A DNA stretch of 64,000 bases from Malaya genurostris (GCF_030247185.1 NC_080572.1:127474405-127538404), one strand, 5' to 3'; positions 1-12,854 are shown, counted from the first letter of the stretch. The notes: generated by a model not told the origin, from the sequence alone. Translations and numbers: made by a program.

Positions 1-130
1 TTTTCTATGCAAAAAAAAATAATGAAATTTACAGGACATGTGAATCAATAGTAATTTGACATCAGTTGAATCGAAAACTTGACCATCATCGGAGTAAAAC
101 TAAATCGGATTGTATTGAATTTTCAGGTTA
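1..130 (+). repeat. MITE-like repeat, partial copy cut by window edge
   Basis: The stretch around GAAATTTACAGGACATGTG followed by CAGTTGAATCGAAAAC resembles the start of the repeat at 32471-32725 and, more closely, the reverse complement of 60905-61013. The family begins with an ACACAGAAA-type end. The window start cuts off or has lost that end here. Matches were judged by eye. Confidence 0.45.
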
Positions 131-1844
131 TAAGACTGTATTTTTAAACAAAATTTTCAAAAATGTTTAATTTGCTCTTATCTGTTACAAAAATTTTCCA
201 ACTACAACAATTGTAACATTTTTCGCACGGTTCCTACATGTGTACAATCAGCATTTTATTCCCATGTCGTTTCAATCATATGTGAATTGAGTCAGCTTAA
301 ACAATTATCCCTAAGCGATATTAAGCTACACAAAAAAACTGACGTGATGGGGACTGCATAACTCATCATAATGGTGTTCGGGGCGCAAGCTGTTCATTCA
401 AAATTACTATTGAATCGATTATTATTGAGTTCCATAAAGATATGACTTCCAGGGACAGAGTTACGGGTTGTTGAGAGCTATCGGATAAAAATTCCCCTTT
501 TCAGTTATGACGCACAGTAGATGAAACATAAAGAAAATGCACTAAATGGTTTTGCGATTGATGGCCAACTGAGGTCCTGTTGGCCAAATGAGATCTCAAC
601 ACTTCTGGTTCCGGATTTGCATAATAATATAGCAATATGTTCGATTATGGAAAATGCATTGTGATATCACTAGGTGGATTTACAGGTTTTCGTGAAATTC
701 TGTCTTATTGTCTCTGATTGATTTGAATTTGAGTTGTACAAAAAAACCCCTACAAATTTTAATTTTCTTGTACTGAAGCATGTTTTAGTATGTTCTCTTT
801 TGCGTATCGTACAATGGAGATCCTTTGAATTGTACGTATGCATTCGTTTGGATCTGGTATACTTTTGGAAACATGTTGAATTTCGTTATCGACAAAAACT
901 ATCTATTCGAAAACGACAAATATACGTGCGCTGGGCTATATGGGTTGTGCGATTTATTATTATCGAAAAAGCGCACTTTTCGTGTTTTTTCTTGATGCTC
1001 GGACGAAGGTAAAAGCAAAGATGTGTACAAGAAAGAAAAACGTCTTGCTTCTATACTATATTTAGGATCACATATATAGAAACGCATGTGATGTGAGCTT
1101 TGAGTGTTTTTTGCTCTGACAAAATTAAATCCCGACGTACATCCTTCGCGGCGAAGCTCCAGCGAGAAGCACCGAAAAACAATTATGGTTTTACGGATTT
1201 GCCGCACGAGATGGTATAAATAACACACTATCATCAATCTGAAATCATATAAAAATAAAAATTGGACTCATGTTTTAAGCAGCATCTCAGCAAAAATCGA
1301 TCGGTGTGTCCTCGTTTCTAGTCTCGCCAGTCGTTGAGTTATGGCATCGAAATGTAATTTCGCATTTCTTGTTTGAAATTTAGGCTATCTTTGCGCGAAA
1401 ATATATAACGGGTCACAGGTAAGCGTTCTTTGCCATCGTTATGTGCACTTGTTTGAAGTGGGATATAACACAGTCATTGGACGTTGCTGGCTGGATGCCA
1501 TGCAAAATTAACATTTTTTATGCTTTTGGGAGATTCAGCATCAATTCGCAGGTAACGACATGTCTAGAGATTGTAATTATGCATTGCAAACATACGACAT
1601 GTACAGAAAAACAAACAAATTATAGTAATAACAGCTGTCCTGAAAAAAGTAAACTATGTAACAATTCTGCTTACAAGTCCGAGGAATAACACTCAACGTA
1701 CCAATTCAACAAATTACACTATGAAAAAGGCATTTTATGAGAAAATCGATTTTGATTGCTTTAACCAGTGGATCTGAGAGCATAATTGTAAATTTGTAAA
1801 GTCGAACTTCAAATACACTGAAATCCTTTTCTGCGAGTTTACGT
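131..1844. other. No gene seen
   Basis: AT-rich sequence with only short, compositionally driven open frames, such as one of 112 codons on the - strand at 899-1237 with no recognisable motif. No splice-consistent exon chain or transposon protein was found. Confidence 0.6.
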
Positions 1845-2085
1845 ACCGTATAAAAAACCGCATAAATCTGAAAATTCGCATAAAAAACCGTATAACTCGG
1901 AAACTTCGCATAAAAAAACCGCATAATTCTGAAACTTCGCATAAAAAAAACGCAGAAGGGAAACCGCATAACTCTGAAAATACTCATACAAAAAACGCAT
2001 AACTCTAAAACTTCGCATAAAAAAAACCGCATAACTTTGAAAATTCTCATTAAAAAAACGCATAAAAATCCGCATAAAAAAAGAC
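1845..2085 (+). repeat. Minisatellite with ~30-bp units
   Basis: About eight imperfect tandem units of the form CGCATAAAAAACCGCATAA followed by CTCTGAAACTTC. Unit length is about 28-36 bp because the A-run varies. The array creates overlapping open frames on the - strand (1706-2075) rich in F, M, R and V that are artefacts of the repeat. Confidence 0.85.
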
Positions 2086-4600
2086 CTCAGTGTATTGAGA
2101 AGAAGGTTGTTCCGATTATATTTTAAATTTTTTTTTTATGAAGTAAAACATTTGTACTACATGACGAATATTTCAATGTTATTTTAAAATAATTTGCTCT
2201 GAACGGGACTGATATGCGAGTACGTGACAGACAAAAGTTGATTTTTCCCATTTCACTGAACAAATCGGTCGGTTTAGAAAAAATAAAATTCATTCGACTA
2301 AATAATTTAAAAATTGGCGAAAATCCATTTGAAACTGAAATGTGATTGAAATGAGTAATGAGCTATATACACCATTTTATAAAAAAAGTACGTAAACCTT
2401 TCTGAAAATGTTCAGTGCCCGTAGGGTAGTTCAAATGGATAAAAAATTTACCTCTTTCAATTTGACGCTCTCTGGATAAGTGGATCAATAGTGATGATAT
2501 ATTTGAAATTTATTCAGCAATACTGTGGTGGAAGAGTAATGTCATCAATAAAAGCAGCAAGTACTTGATCAGAACTAATAAAAGTCATTTTCATTGACTC
2601 AAAATAGACGAAAATGACGAGACATTGATTTCACTCTCAGCTTCGCTTGCAAACTATGAAAACGAAATTCAATGACATAAGTGGAACAGTAGTTTAAAAA
2701 TTGTGCTCTTTCTATCATTTGCCCTTTCAGTCATTTGTTGTTTTCAGTGAAAATCCCATAGTATGTAGTTTCGATATTCAGCCGAAGTTATGAGAATCGA
2801 AAATGACAGAAAAAGTTTTCACCATTATTTTTATCTGTTGGTGCTCGAATTTGTAGGAGTTTTGGTTTCCAAAGAGGTTCTGGGATGTAATTACTTCGAT
2901 TTGTCATATTTTAGTCTTTCTTTATAGCCAAGCGTCACAGATTTTCAATACATCTATGAAATTCCGCTGTTGCTCCCTGCAGACGTTAGTCTTGTCATAG
3001 AGCAAAGAGTGACATTGGCAATTATACTCTCTCATTTTTAAAATGAGAAACGAAAATGCTTCGTCTCTCTTCGTTTGTTCTGGTGTCGGCGATTTACGAA
3101 TGAGACAGAAAAATATTGAAAATGAGGTTGTTGGAATGGTTTCTTTCATTGAGAATGCGTGACAATTTTATGCTCTGACTGTGATTAATGATAGTTATAG
3201 TGATAATAAAAACATTAATAAAAAACCAAACACAAAGTATGTTATGCAGCTGATAAAAAATATTACTAAATTTAGCTAGAATATCATAAGCAGAAGTACC
3301 AGAAGCGCAGCTTATCGCTACGCGAATTTGATGCTGCGCCTGCTGTGTATTCGAGACATGCAAAATTCTTCGCACATGTTACTTCTATAAATCAAATCCG
3401 GCGACCGGTATAACCGATATGTGTTTAATTAGTCCTCAACTAAAAATTATCTACAAGTTAGAACGGTTTAGAATTGAAGAAAATTTTTCTCGGATTGTCT
3501 TTCTTCAAAAGAGAGGTTTTTTTATAACAAAAATAGGCTTTATAACAAAAATAGCAATTGATTTTCTCGGAGATGGCTGAATCTTTTTTCACAAATTTAG
3601 TTTCAAATGAAAGGTCTCTCGGTCTCATAGCATATTATTGAATTTTCTGCGGTTCGAAATTTCGGTTCGTAATGAACGGGGTAAAATGTGCGAAAAACGA
3701 TGAAAATTTCACTATCCCATTAGAATTCGATTGAATTTTATCTAGATACAGGCTGATAAGTATTTCAATTTCAATTTCAATGAGCGCGTTTCTATACCTA
3801 ACCGAAATAGCAATCAAAAATTCCTAGGGATGACGAAAAACGCCATTTGGCGTATTTTTTTAGAACTATCAAAAAATAAATTCAAATGTTTTGCATAATG
3901 CAACATTTTGTAATTTTTTCGTGGCAAAATTCTGAGAAATAAGTCGGTGAAGAGGTAGTTTTGAGATGGTTTCTAAAAATCATGATTTGCATCTCAGCGC
4001 AGACTAATCAGAAGTCAACAAATTAAAGCAGTATAGTTAGAGTCGATGTTTTTATAGACCCATACGTTTTTGTTCGATTTTTTAAAGTTTTGGTGGTTGT
4101 TTGAAGTTATTTGTAACTGTAAAACCTCCCAAAGTAACAAAAAAATGAAAACGTTGGGGTCTGGTATTTTACATGTAGAAAGTGTGTGCATAATTTGAAA
4201 AAAAAATTGGTGAAGTAGTTTTAGAATGACGATAAACACGGACTTTTTAAAACCTACTTTCGAGAAAAATGCGTTTAATGTTTAAAATGGAAGAAAATAA
4301 TTAATTTTTTCAAGGGTGCGTAGGGTCAAAATATCATATTTTTTCTTTGTATTTTGTTATCATCAAATTTTCAAGGAAATCGAATTAGAAAGCTTGGGCC
4401 TGTTCGCCTTCCGAGTTCATGCCTCTTCACAGTATGAGATAAGCGAAGAGAAAGTCCCATAGGTTCCAGACGTTTGTTCTTATGAGCTCGAAAATTCTTC
4501 GGAATATTCTTGAAATATTTTACTATAAGAAAAATCAAACAAAAAAATGAATAAATTTCTCACCCACCTCTTAAGCTATAATGAAAAGTAATATGGTTGC
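2086..4600. other. No gene seen
   Basis: AT-rich non-coding DNA. Open frames are under 95 codons and show no family resemblance. A small local duplication of TTTATAACAAAAATAG is present near 3520-3556. Confidence 0.55.
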
Positions 4601-4930
4601 CATTAGATTTTATCTGAACCTCACTTCCGTTTCTGAATAACAGGGTGAAGTGTGTTAAAAAATTAGAACGAAGATGAAAAAACCGCATTTCTTTTTAATT
4701 TTTGTACAGAACAGTATCAATTTGTAGCATATATCTGTTGCTGTTCAATTGAACCGACTTCGACTATACCGGTTTCCAGTTCTCTGCACTAGAAGTACCT
4801 GAAATAGTGGTACAAAACTCTAAAACTTCATTTTCTCAGAAATAGCTGAACTGGAGATTTTCTCATATTAAATACTGAAATTATTACATTGAATTTGCAG
4901 AGTGAAGTGTATTCCCTGGGCTTTGGATGA
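4600..4930 (+). repeat. Mosquito interspersed repeat (CGGAA/GAAAATCGG family), degraded
   Basis: The phrases GAACCGACTTCGACTATACC, GGTTTCCAGTT, ACTAGAAGTACC and a CAGGGTGAAGTGTGTT end are shared with the better preserved copies at 24860-25900, 33070-34010 and 48215-48540. Confidence 0.5.
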
Positions 4931-6010
4931 TGAGCTACAGGGCGCGTATCCCCGCTTGGTGGATGGGGGTGGGAGTCAATTTACACTTCGCGTATTGACA
5001 AAGTCGGATATCATATCATATCGAGATCGATCGTTCTCTTATAAATGTAAAAGATGAAAATTATTATGTTGTTTGGATCGGTCACGGAGTGGACAGGACT
5101 AATAATGCTTGAAATTGACAATAGGTCATTAGGTGGTTTCGAGCATTCTTATGCCTGGAATTGGTCACCAATTTGAATTATGAAATTCGTCCTGAACTTG
5201 GTGAATTTAATTCTAAAAGGAGGACTATTGTTATCAGGAATAAGAGTAAATTGATATCTTATGAACCGTTTAGGAACTTTCAAACCTTGCCGATCCGGCT
5301 CGGTATCGGTAATGTTTACAAATTGCAATGACAATGCGAAATTGATTGATCAGGTGTAAATACACTCTCAAATCGGGAAATGTTTGAATGTACTTAGATT
5401 TCTCCAACTTTGACACAGATTGGACACCTTCTAACTGAGAGTGTGAGATGTGTGTTTCTGGAAGAGAACGATTCACGTTCCATTTCTTACAACAACACCT
5501 AGTATTTCTTCACGAAATACATGTAGTTGGTTCCTGGATGCGTGCTCAACACTAGAAGGCCCGAAATTTAGTATAGACCTAAATTGCTCAAAAGCAGTCA
5601 AAAAGGTTGGAAGAGAGAAAAACAAAAAAAAAATGTGACAAAATAACTAACAGCTAGTGCAGTGTGCCTTAGTGCATATATCGTTAAATAAAAGAAGAGT
5701 ACAGAACTTTAAGCAATCCTTCCATTGTGTACATATAGTGTCTTTGATGGGCAATATAGTGTTAAATGCGCATCCTTACATTATATAACTTAACAAACTT
5801 ACTAACACATGACTTTATTTTATTTTTATCATGAGAAACTATCCAAATAAAAGATTATAGACAAAAACAATATGGAGCGGAAAAACCCTAGGATGCCACA
5901 GGAATACCAAAAGGAAATTGAAAACAAATCAAGAGCCCCAGTAAAACGACGAAAAATAGGTATTTTCATGTAATAACTCATTTGATGACATATTAACTTT
6001 TGGTAAGTCA
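4931..6010. other. No gene seen
   Basis: No supported coding exon. A short open stretch from ATG at 5871 to about 5958 is lysine/arginine rich and ends near a weak GTATTT donor; I could not connect it to the PIR1 gene downstream. Confidence 0.5.
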
Positions 6011-6019
6011 CAATATCTC

Positions 6020-6170
6020 TATTTTTATTATTACTTTTATTATTATCATTATTATTATTGTTGTTGTTATTGTATTATTATAAATATTATTGTTATTATT
6101 ATTGTAGTGATTGTCACTATTATTATTTTTTATTGATATTATTATTGTTATAGTAATTATTATTAATTCT
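6020..6170 (+). repeat. Imperfect TTA/ATT trinucleotide tract
   Basis: Degenerate TTATTA/TTGTTG/TATTAT runs typical of a decayed trinucleotide microsatellite. Confidence 0.8.
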
Positions 6171-6189
6171 TTATTCTTGATAAATTATT

Positions 6190-6245
6190 AGCTTTGAATC
6201 AGAACAAATTGGCTCAAATGGCGCGTTCCCCTTGATATTGGAAAT
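6190..6245 (+). repeat. Short retroelement 3'-tail repeat, copy 1
   Basis: GAATCAGAACAAATTGGCTC followed by AAATGGCGCGTTCCCC and a TTGATATTGGAAATG tail. The same ~60-bp word recurs at 24229-24290 (+), and on the other strand at 50826-50880 and 54067-54129. At the last site it is flanked by a 21-bp direct repeat, which suggests retroposition. Confidence 0.55.
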
Positions 6246-6790
6246 GTAACGTAACTTCGACAAAGATAGAAACAATCAGAGCAGATTAGAATGGATAGTG
6301 TTAGTAGACCAAACATATCTACATCTATTTAGGAACTATAAAGTAATAATCGTTTGTACCGCTTCAGACATAAAAGACTATATAGGAAAGCAGGGCCAAG
6401 ACCGAAGCGGATACAATGCGAAATTTTCCAAAGTTTCATCGACGAGGACATTTAAGACACAGAAGCAGCTGGTAGGATGACAAAATATCAATACGATACA
6501 GACGCACGACTCAATGATTGACTGGTTACAGGGTGAAGCACACACTTCCTGCCCAAGTGACAAACTCTGTGGTGAACTTGCAATAGAAGATATTCGCACC
6601 TTTCGTTGCAAATTGATAACCGTAAAGGAATCTGTCGCTTGGGTTACATGCTGGAGGAAACCTATCAATGATAGGCCGGTTTCCTCCTTCGTTACTAGTG
6701 TTCATTTGGGCACCATAGCCTAGTTCGTTCGGTATGGAAAGTGCGGATCGTTGTAACCACCCCCCTAGGCCAGAGTAGCCCATAAAGGGA
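6246..6790. other. No gene identified
   Basis: Moderately GC-balanced sequence with overlapping open frames on both strands (6378-6783). None shows a recognisable domain. This may be an uncharacterised repeat. Confidence 0.4.
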
Positions 6791-7060
6791 AAAAAAATAA
6801 TTTGCAGAGTGAAGTGTGTTAATATTTTTAAACGATAATTTATCCCAAGAACGTAAAAAATATGCTAAACTACAGTAAACGTACAGTAATATTATAAAGC
6901 CGTCATTTCACCACTAGATTAAAACAGAGACTTGAAGTAACGGTGTGATCCAGATAGTATTCAGAAAACCGTGGAAAATTTCATTTAAAACCAAGCTTGT
7001 GAAAATTGGTTCAGTTACTTGTGAGAAATCTAAGTGACTTTTGTAGATTTTGATCACTAT
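6790..7060 (-). repeat. Mosquito interspersed repeat, degraded copy
   Basis: Contains TTTGCAGAGTGAAGTGTGTT, CATTTCACCACTAGATTAAAA and GTGAAAATTGGTTCAGTTA. These correspond to the end motif (CACCACTAGGTGGATTAAAA) and core of the family seen at 13660-13705 and 49310-49370. Confidence 0.5.
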
Positions 7061-7139
7061 TTCCGATACGTTCGATACCGACCATCAACTATCAATACTT
7101 TCATAATAAAACAGTTTTCAAATTTTCATCACATAACGG

Positions 7140-7650
7140 TACAACGTTATTTAAGTTGTCAAAGAACAGTAGAAGTAATAAAAGTGAAATTTTTAACACT
7201 ACTGATCCTATAATTAGTAATACGACTTTTTCATTTTATTTTTTTTTATCTTTGAATCCGGTTTCAGTTTTTGTTCAATGTCCAACTTGCGGCTGCTATA
7301 AAGCGCTATTCTTGTACATTTCTTTTATATGCCAAAAATATGCCTAGGAAATATTCTCCTTGCTTAGAATGTTGTTTTAAAGTCGTCCGTTCAACCGTTC
7401 CAATTGTCCGGAATTTGGGAGTTTATCCATGCGGTTTAGTTGAATACCGGCTTAGACACAAATCGGTTGATAGTATTGCTAATGATATTGAAAAAGATTT
7501 GTTGCTGTATTAACACTGTATATTGTTTGATGTTTGCCCCATTTTAAAAGAAATTTCACGTGCGAATCGCACAATATTAATGAATTATATTTCGCTTGAT
7601 GCTAAAGTTTCGGCGGTCATGAAAAGTTTGCTTCAATATAGCAATTAAAA
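7140..7650 (+). pseudogene. Possible broken LINE ORF1 (zinc-finger-like) fragment
   Basis: Two overlapping open frames encode cysteine-bearing peptides: one ends with VQCPTCGCYKAL, the other starts at about 7340 with MPRKYSPCLECCFKVV. After the stop at 7511 the second frame stays open to 7646 with HCILFDVCPILKEIS. The C-x2-C spacing and length recall the N-terminal PHD-like finger of some mosquito LINE ORF1 proteins such as the one at 17660, but the match is weak. The frame has at least one stop and a frameshift, so it is not a functional gene. An unrelated decayed coding sequence is equally possible. Confidence 0.25.
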
Positions 7651-8314
7651 ATGATTAATAAATACAGACAGCTTTTTATAGAATTTATTATATATTATTA
7701 TAAATAATTATTATCTTTGACCAAATAATTGAAAATAGACCACCAACGTTGACTGCTCGTGTCCAGACTGATGTTTCACTACCTACACCATGCCACAAGT
7801 AAACAGCGACCAAGACCAAAGTATATGCATATCATCTGGGATGGGAGCCACACTGACGCAGCGCCGAAAGAATAAATAAAAATTGATCCTCGGTGCGCAT
7901 CATCGATCTCTCGTTGGTGTAAAATGTGCCCATCACAGAGACCGTACCGACGGGTGTTTTTTACTGATACTTTTTTATATTTTCCTTCTGATGGTACGAT
8001 AATACCACACACACACCTTACTTAAATAAAGGTAAAGGAGGTAGCGGTTATCGAACCACTTTGAGAATATCAAAAGATGTCTGGTAGCTATTTCGGCGCA
8101 TGGAAGAAGCTATGCATCTTTAACAATCACTTCGGGGTGATGAAGACACGATGATATTATGTACTTGACTTTTGCTTTCCTTGAAATGGCATGAGCCTGC
8201 GTCAGTTAAACCAATGTTTATACATGTTCCAACAATAAATAAAAGTCTTGGTTAAGAGTAGAACTATTCGAATAAGTAGGCTGTGTGTGAGAGTTAGGAT
8301 TATTTTATCGATTA
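7651..8314. other. No gene seen
   Basis: AT-rich non-coding DNA with no recognisable coding or repeat content apart from short A/T runs. Confidence 0.5.
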
Positions 8315-9320
8315 CTAGCTGATTCACCCGGCGTTGCTCGGAAATGTTTCGTGAAGGCAAGACCGAAAAAACTTCTAGATATTGTCCTTTCCATTGATAC
8401 TCTGATTGTAACGAAACACAACGTAGACGACAACCCGATTGAACAATACTCCGTTCGTGTTCAGATTACGAATGATCAGTGTCCCATTTCAGATCTCACA
8501 ATAATCATAATTTTCATGGTATTCTCGACAAATTGGGTCAGTTTTATGTTTGAGCCCTTTTGTTAGAAACATTCAAAACATCTTTCTTTGTATAAATACC
8601 TTCTTAGTAATCTCATATGTATATGTGCTTGTAACGTACTTGAATTATTATATATATGTGCTTGTAACAATTTGCAATTATTTGAAAAAATTGCGTTGCA
8701 TTCGAATTAACAACAGCAACACTATCTACTACGACTTTGAAATTCTTGCCACTCTCTTGTTTTACAAAAAATCTGGTATAAATATCGATTCTCTTCGAAT
8801 TATATAAATTTCGTCATTGACCCCCTCCCCCATGTTAAGGACACTTGCTACAGTCTCCTTCCTGAAAATGCTCTAATGATCATCTCTGAAGAGCAAGAAG
8901 TATCTCTGCCAGCAATCCGTTCAGTAATTCCGGAGTTTTGCCTTCACAAACATTACATCCTCTTTTTAGAGGCACGTACCACATCCACCCCACAGGAATA
9001 CCCTTCTAATCATATCTAAGTTGGGCAAAAAGTATCTATGGCCTTCAAAATGTATCGATTTTCGTCAAATAAAATAAATGACCTTGGTTAAGGACACTTG
9101 CTACGCTCCCTCCCTATAAAAATCGCTTATGACTATATCTGAAGAGCTAGAAGTACATGTGGCAATTTCGATAGCAATACATTCAGTACTTTCGGAGTTA
9201 CACCGTTACAAACATTACACCCCTTATTTAAAGGCACTTGCTACATCTACCCCCCCGTATAGTCATATCTAAAGTATGCTAAATGTTTCTACGGTCATTA
9301 AAACGTATCGATTCGAAAAA
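8315..9320 (-). mobile_element. Helitron-like element, 3' terminal part on - strand
   Basis: Read on the - strand the element ends ACGCCGGGTGAATCAGCTAG followed by T, the CTAG|T end expected of a Helitron. The + strand starts CTAGCTGATTCACCCGG at 8315. The body holds degenerate internal repeats around AAGAGCAAGAAGTA, CCGTTCAGTA and CACTTGCTAC. The sister copy at 50775 has the same end and repeats. No Rep/helicase gene is present, so it is non-autonomous or truncated. The subterminal hairpin is weak, so the class call is tentative. Confidence 0.5.
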
Positions 9321-9479
9321 TGGAAAGGAATATGCTCAACTGTGTCATTTATGAGAAATAGGTGTCTGATTGGTGCCTGAGCATTACTGACATGTGTGTT
9401 GAAGTGCGATTGACACACTACTCCAAGCGACTACTACTTTATATGATGTATCGATGTTAGAAATCAATTGTAAATGGAA

Positions 9480-9905
9480 CAATAAATAACACAGTTGGGT
9501 TATTTTAAGTATTGAGTGTCAATTACTTTATATTTTAATACAATACACTTAGAAAAAGGTACAATTTTTATGCAAACTTGGTATATGTGAAATAAAATTT
9601 CACTCAAAATTTGAGCGCTAGTTACTTTATTTTTAGCACATGTACAAATGTACAAATAAAGTATTACTCAGTAAATGAGTAGATTTTGCCCAAACATCGT
9701 TTCCAGTGGACGAACTCAAATTTGAGTAACTGCGGAGTTACTCTAAATTAGAGTTATTCCCCTTTTTCTGTAGATGAGTAACTGTAGTAACTATATTTAA
9801 GCGTGTATGTTAACTTGACATAACTGTTTACATATTGAAACAGTTATGGTAGTTTATACCCAAAGAAAGTTTTTGATTTTATTTAGGTTTGGAAAATATC
9901 TCACA
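9480..9905 (+). repeat. Interspersed repeat with a second inverted copy at 30846
   Basis: GTTATGGTAGTTTATACCC followed by AAAGAAAGTTTTTGATTTTA at 9844-9884 recurs as its reverse complement at about 30846-30900. Upstream are palindromic words (CACTCAAAATTTGAG, CTCAAATTTGAGTAAC) and AGAAAAAGG / CCTTTTTCT ends, as in a small MITE. Confidence 0.5.
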
Positions 9906-10162
9906 TCTCAAAATGAATGTAAAGTAACTTTTTACATGCACAGACGCTACCAAATGAATCTAAACGTATTAACTAAAAACAGTTGGTCATTTGTTTCGAA
10001 AAAATGAGCAATAAATTTAAGTAATTGTTGACTAGTGCCTTCTGAAATGTTATTCTTTGATATCAGAGCCATAGAAGACATCGCGAGGTTTTCATTTGAT
10101 TTGATTTCGCAGATGCAATTAGAATATTTTTTTATGAATTTTCGTTTAATCATCAATTGCAG

Positions 10163-10279
10163 GAATTTTTTGAAGATAGAGCAATAGACAGCTTCACTCC
10201 AGATGACGCTGTACAAGAAATACCTAATTTAGGGCTTATAATAGACTTGACGTTTACGGCTAAATACTACAATCCAACG
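10163..10279 (+). CDS. DUSP11: PIR1/DUSP11-type RNA 5'-triphosphatase, exon with LGLIIDLT block
   Basis: First exon found of an RNA/RNP-complex-1-interacting phosphatase, an enzyme family that removes 5'-terminal phosphates from RNA, mainly in the nucleus. It encodes 39 codons in phase 0, ending GLIIDLTFTAKYYNPT. The family's conserved segment before the catalytic loop is LGLIIDLTYT..YY. The exon follows a CATCAATTGCAG acceptor and ends at an ACG|GTAAGA donor; the next intron is only 70 bp. The preceding exon(s), which should carry the W..Y and GTRFIAFK-type block and the start codon, were not located and may lie upstream of the window. No start is proposed here, because the frame opens at the splice site. 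Confidence comes from the in-frame match of all five exons to one family. Confidence 0.85.
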
Positions 10280-10349
10280 GTAAGATTTAATCAAAATTTC
10301 GATCTTGTATTGTTGAACACTAATTTATTTTTTTCGTTTATTTTCAAAG

Positions 10350-10429
10350 GACTTCGAATGTCAAGATATCATGCACAAAAAAATTTACACGAAAGGACAT
10401 GAAATTCCCGGCCGCTATCAAATCAATCA
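10350..10429 (+). CDS. DUSP11: PIR1/DUSP11-type RNA 5'-triphosphatase, second exon found
   Basis: Acceptor TTTTCAAAG, then GAC TTC GAA and on to an AATCA|GTAAGT donor. It encodes DFECQDIMHKKIYTKGHEIP plus GRYQIN and leaves two bases (CA) completed by the next exon. The KIYTKGHEIP segment matches the family's conserved K.(F/Y)T.GH.(V/I)P strand that precedes the helix leading to the P-loop. The following intron is 2339 bp and contains the CT microsatellites at 11.1-11.3 kb. Confidence 0.88.
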
Positions 10430-11100
10430 GTAAGTTAAAATAACAGACCGAAATCTGTGATTAATAAAATATTGTGTTTACTTATCTTTGCATTCTCAAT
10501 TTTCTTCCTTAAAATAAGCCTATCAACAACTATAACAACCATATGTTTAGGTATAAAAATTTATTACATTTTGTTTGTACCTCTTCCGACTGTCATCCAG
10601 ATCGGTATTATTATGCCTTAGAATTACTCTTAGAGCATTTGAAATCGCAATGAGTTTTGAAGACAAAATTTGAAATTATTAGTTCAAATTTGATCTAAAT
10701 TGTGTTTAGATTTAGATATTTAAAATTTTATAGAATCACTACGGGAATAATAATTTAACTACATATTCCAAAATTTCCTCAGTTCATTTTTTTCAATTTT
10801 CGCACTTTTCATATTTTATTCGCAAATACTATTAAAAGTGTAAATTGAGTTGTTGAATTCCATTCGTAAAAGCGTTACTTAGAGATTTGTGGAAAAATGC
10901 AATGGTAAAAATGTTATTGATTTCGTGTACATATTATGTAACATGATAATCCGGTTCTTTTTTGGTTTGTGATCTTGACTCTAGAGCTGAGTTAAATAAA
11001 AGCCTGACTATCGAATGATCATCAGATGAGATACTAGATTACTAAGTCGTATAGCACTATTTTGCTGTCTTTGGCACTTCCTATATTGAACCAGTCTCAT

Positions 11101-11268
<168 letters not shown>

Positions 11269-11286
11269 GAACTACAAACTTCTCAT

Positions 11287-11289
<3 letters not shown>

Positions 11290-11342
<53 letters not shown>
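11290..11342 (+). repeat. (CT)n microsatellite, ~26 copies, duplicated flank
   Basis: Second CT tract separated from the first by ATGAACTACAAACTT, which also follows the second tract. The unit (CT tract plus flank) has been duplicated in tandem. Confidence 0.97.
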
Positions 11343-11343
<1 letters not shown>

Positions 11344-12768
11344 AATGAACTACAAACTTAAATTTACAGTTACGATTTACGATTATTTTAAACACAGAGG
11401 TTAATTGTAATTGTATACAGGTAGATTGATTCAATTAATTTTCAAAGCCAAACTAATTTTCATTCAATCTGTGCCAAATCATTACATTCATTACGAGCTT
11501 CTATACAAACTTAGATTGCCTAATGTTCGTGAAACTAGATATATTTTCAACGTGAACTCTATTGACATATGAAGATTTGAAATGATTACTGCAATCTTTT
11601 TTGTTGGTCTTTAATACAACCTTCTGTTTCAACAGATTTCGTAACCGATCCATAAGAACATGATTGTTTGACTAGTCCAAAGATCCTACTCACACTCACT
11701 CACAAGAATCTTCCCATATTGAGTTCGAAAATACTACAACTGGCTTGCAAAATCAACGCCTTATTCTCAGATCCGTTGACTCGGGACACAGATTATGAAA
11801 CAAAATTGAGCGTTGTTTTCGGGTACTCTTTTATTTTATTGTCTATGTCACTAAATGCGCTCTGAATCTTGGGAAAAAAAGTTATAGTTCTGATTAATAT
11901 TTTTTGATTATTACACTTATTATATATTCTCAATATTTGAATAATTTGAGTATGGAAAAATGTAGTTAAGCTCCGAACTATAATTTTTAAATGTTGTTTG
12001 TTACTAGGTTAGTGAAGATATAAATAGTATAGTGCAATAACGATCAACGCAAATTGATGCAGTGATATATGCGTCGCATAAACTAATGGACAGTCCAGTT
12101 TCAAAAGAAGTGAAAAAATAAATCATTTGCCAATAGTATATCAAAAACGGCAAGCTGTGCTCCAAATCTTAACGATAGCAATCTTGTCGTTGTCGTCGTC
12201 TTCGTTTGCACATTTTACCATTCTTTCAGCCTATCGGCACCGTTGTGCGTATTGAGAGATGATAGCTTTTAGACATCTAAGATGTTTTATTTTAATTTAT
12301 TTATAATCGTTACGGCTTCGCTTTGCAGCAAGACGCGGTTTCTCGCTATGAAAAAATAAAAAAATTTACTTATGTATGTGCAGTATCCACTGGTGCAACG
12401 TCTGATGCGCGGACAAATCGTTTGGTTATAGATTCATCGCCCATGCAAATCGATACTTATACGCGTTGATGCGTGGTAGATGAAAGAAAACATATTAGTG
12501 CTTCTATCAGATGCAATATTTCACACTGAATGACTTTATTGAACAGGCGGTGAATAATTCATACGCGCTTGTAGCGCTTTCAGGTGCAAGAAAGGAATGC
12601 TTTTAGATACTTATTTATCGAAATTTGCAAAATTGTACAGTAATAGAAGTACACTGTGTGAAAATATCATGTATCTATATCTAGTAAAATGCATAATGCG
12701 TCATAATTTATGACTTGAAATATTGAAATCTCGTCAACAATTTCACAGCTTAATTTTGACTGTTACAG

Positions 12769-12815
12769 GTTCATACACATAGTAGACGACTTTCTGGCCA
12801 ATGACAAAAACAAAG
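12769..12815 (+). CDS. DUSP11: PIR1/DUSP11-type RNA 5'-triphosphatase, small third exon
   Basis: A 47-bp exon with acceptor TGTTACAG and donor AAAG|GTGAGT. With CA from the previous exon it encodes QFIHIVDDFLANDKNK and leaves one base (G). This is the helix that immediately precedes the phosphatase P-loop in the family, where the sequence ends in a similar N-K-D-N-D-K run. It reads straight into DKIIGVHC in the exon at 26152, although 13,336 bp of intron lie between. It is too short to be found by ORF length and is supported by frame, splice signals and family fit. Confidence 0.85.
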
Positions 12816-12854
12816 GTGAGTTTTAATAACATTTACATTAAATTAAACACAAGA

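Noticed and set aside
1706..2075. Repeated F/R/V-rich - strand frames
   Set aside because: They follow the ~30-bp minisatellite units and are not a protein repeat.
1845..2085. CRISPR-like array
   Set aside because: Units are contiguous and degenerate with no unique spacers, and the genome is eukaryotic.
5871..5958. ATG-led basic peptide as a possible first exon of PIR1
   Set aside because: The donor (GTATTT) is weak, the conserved N-terminal block is absent and no connecting exon was found.
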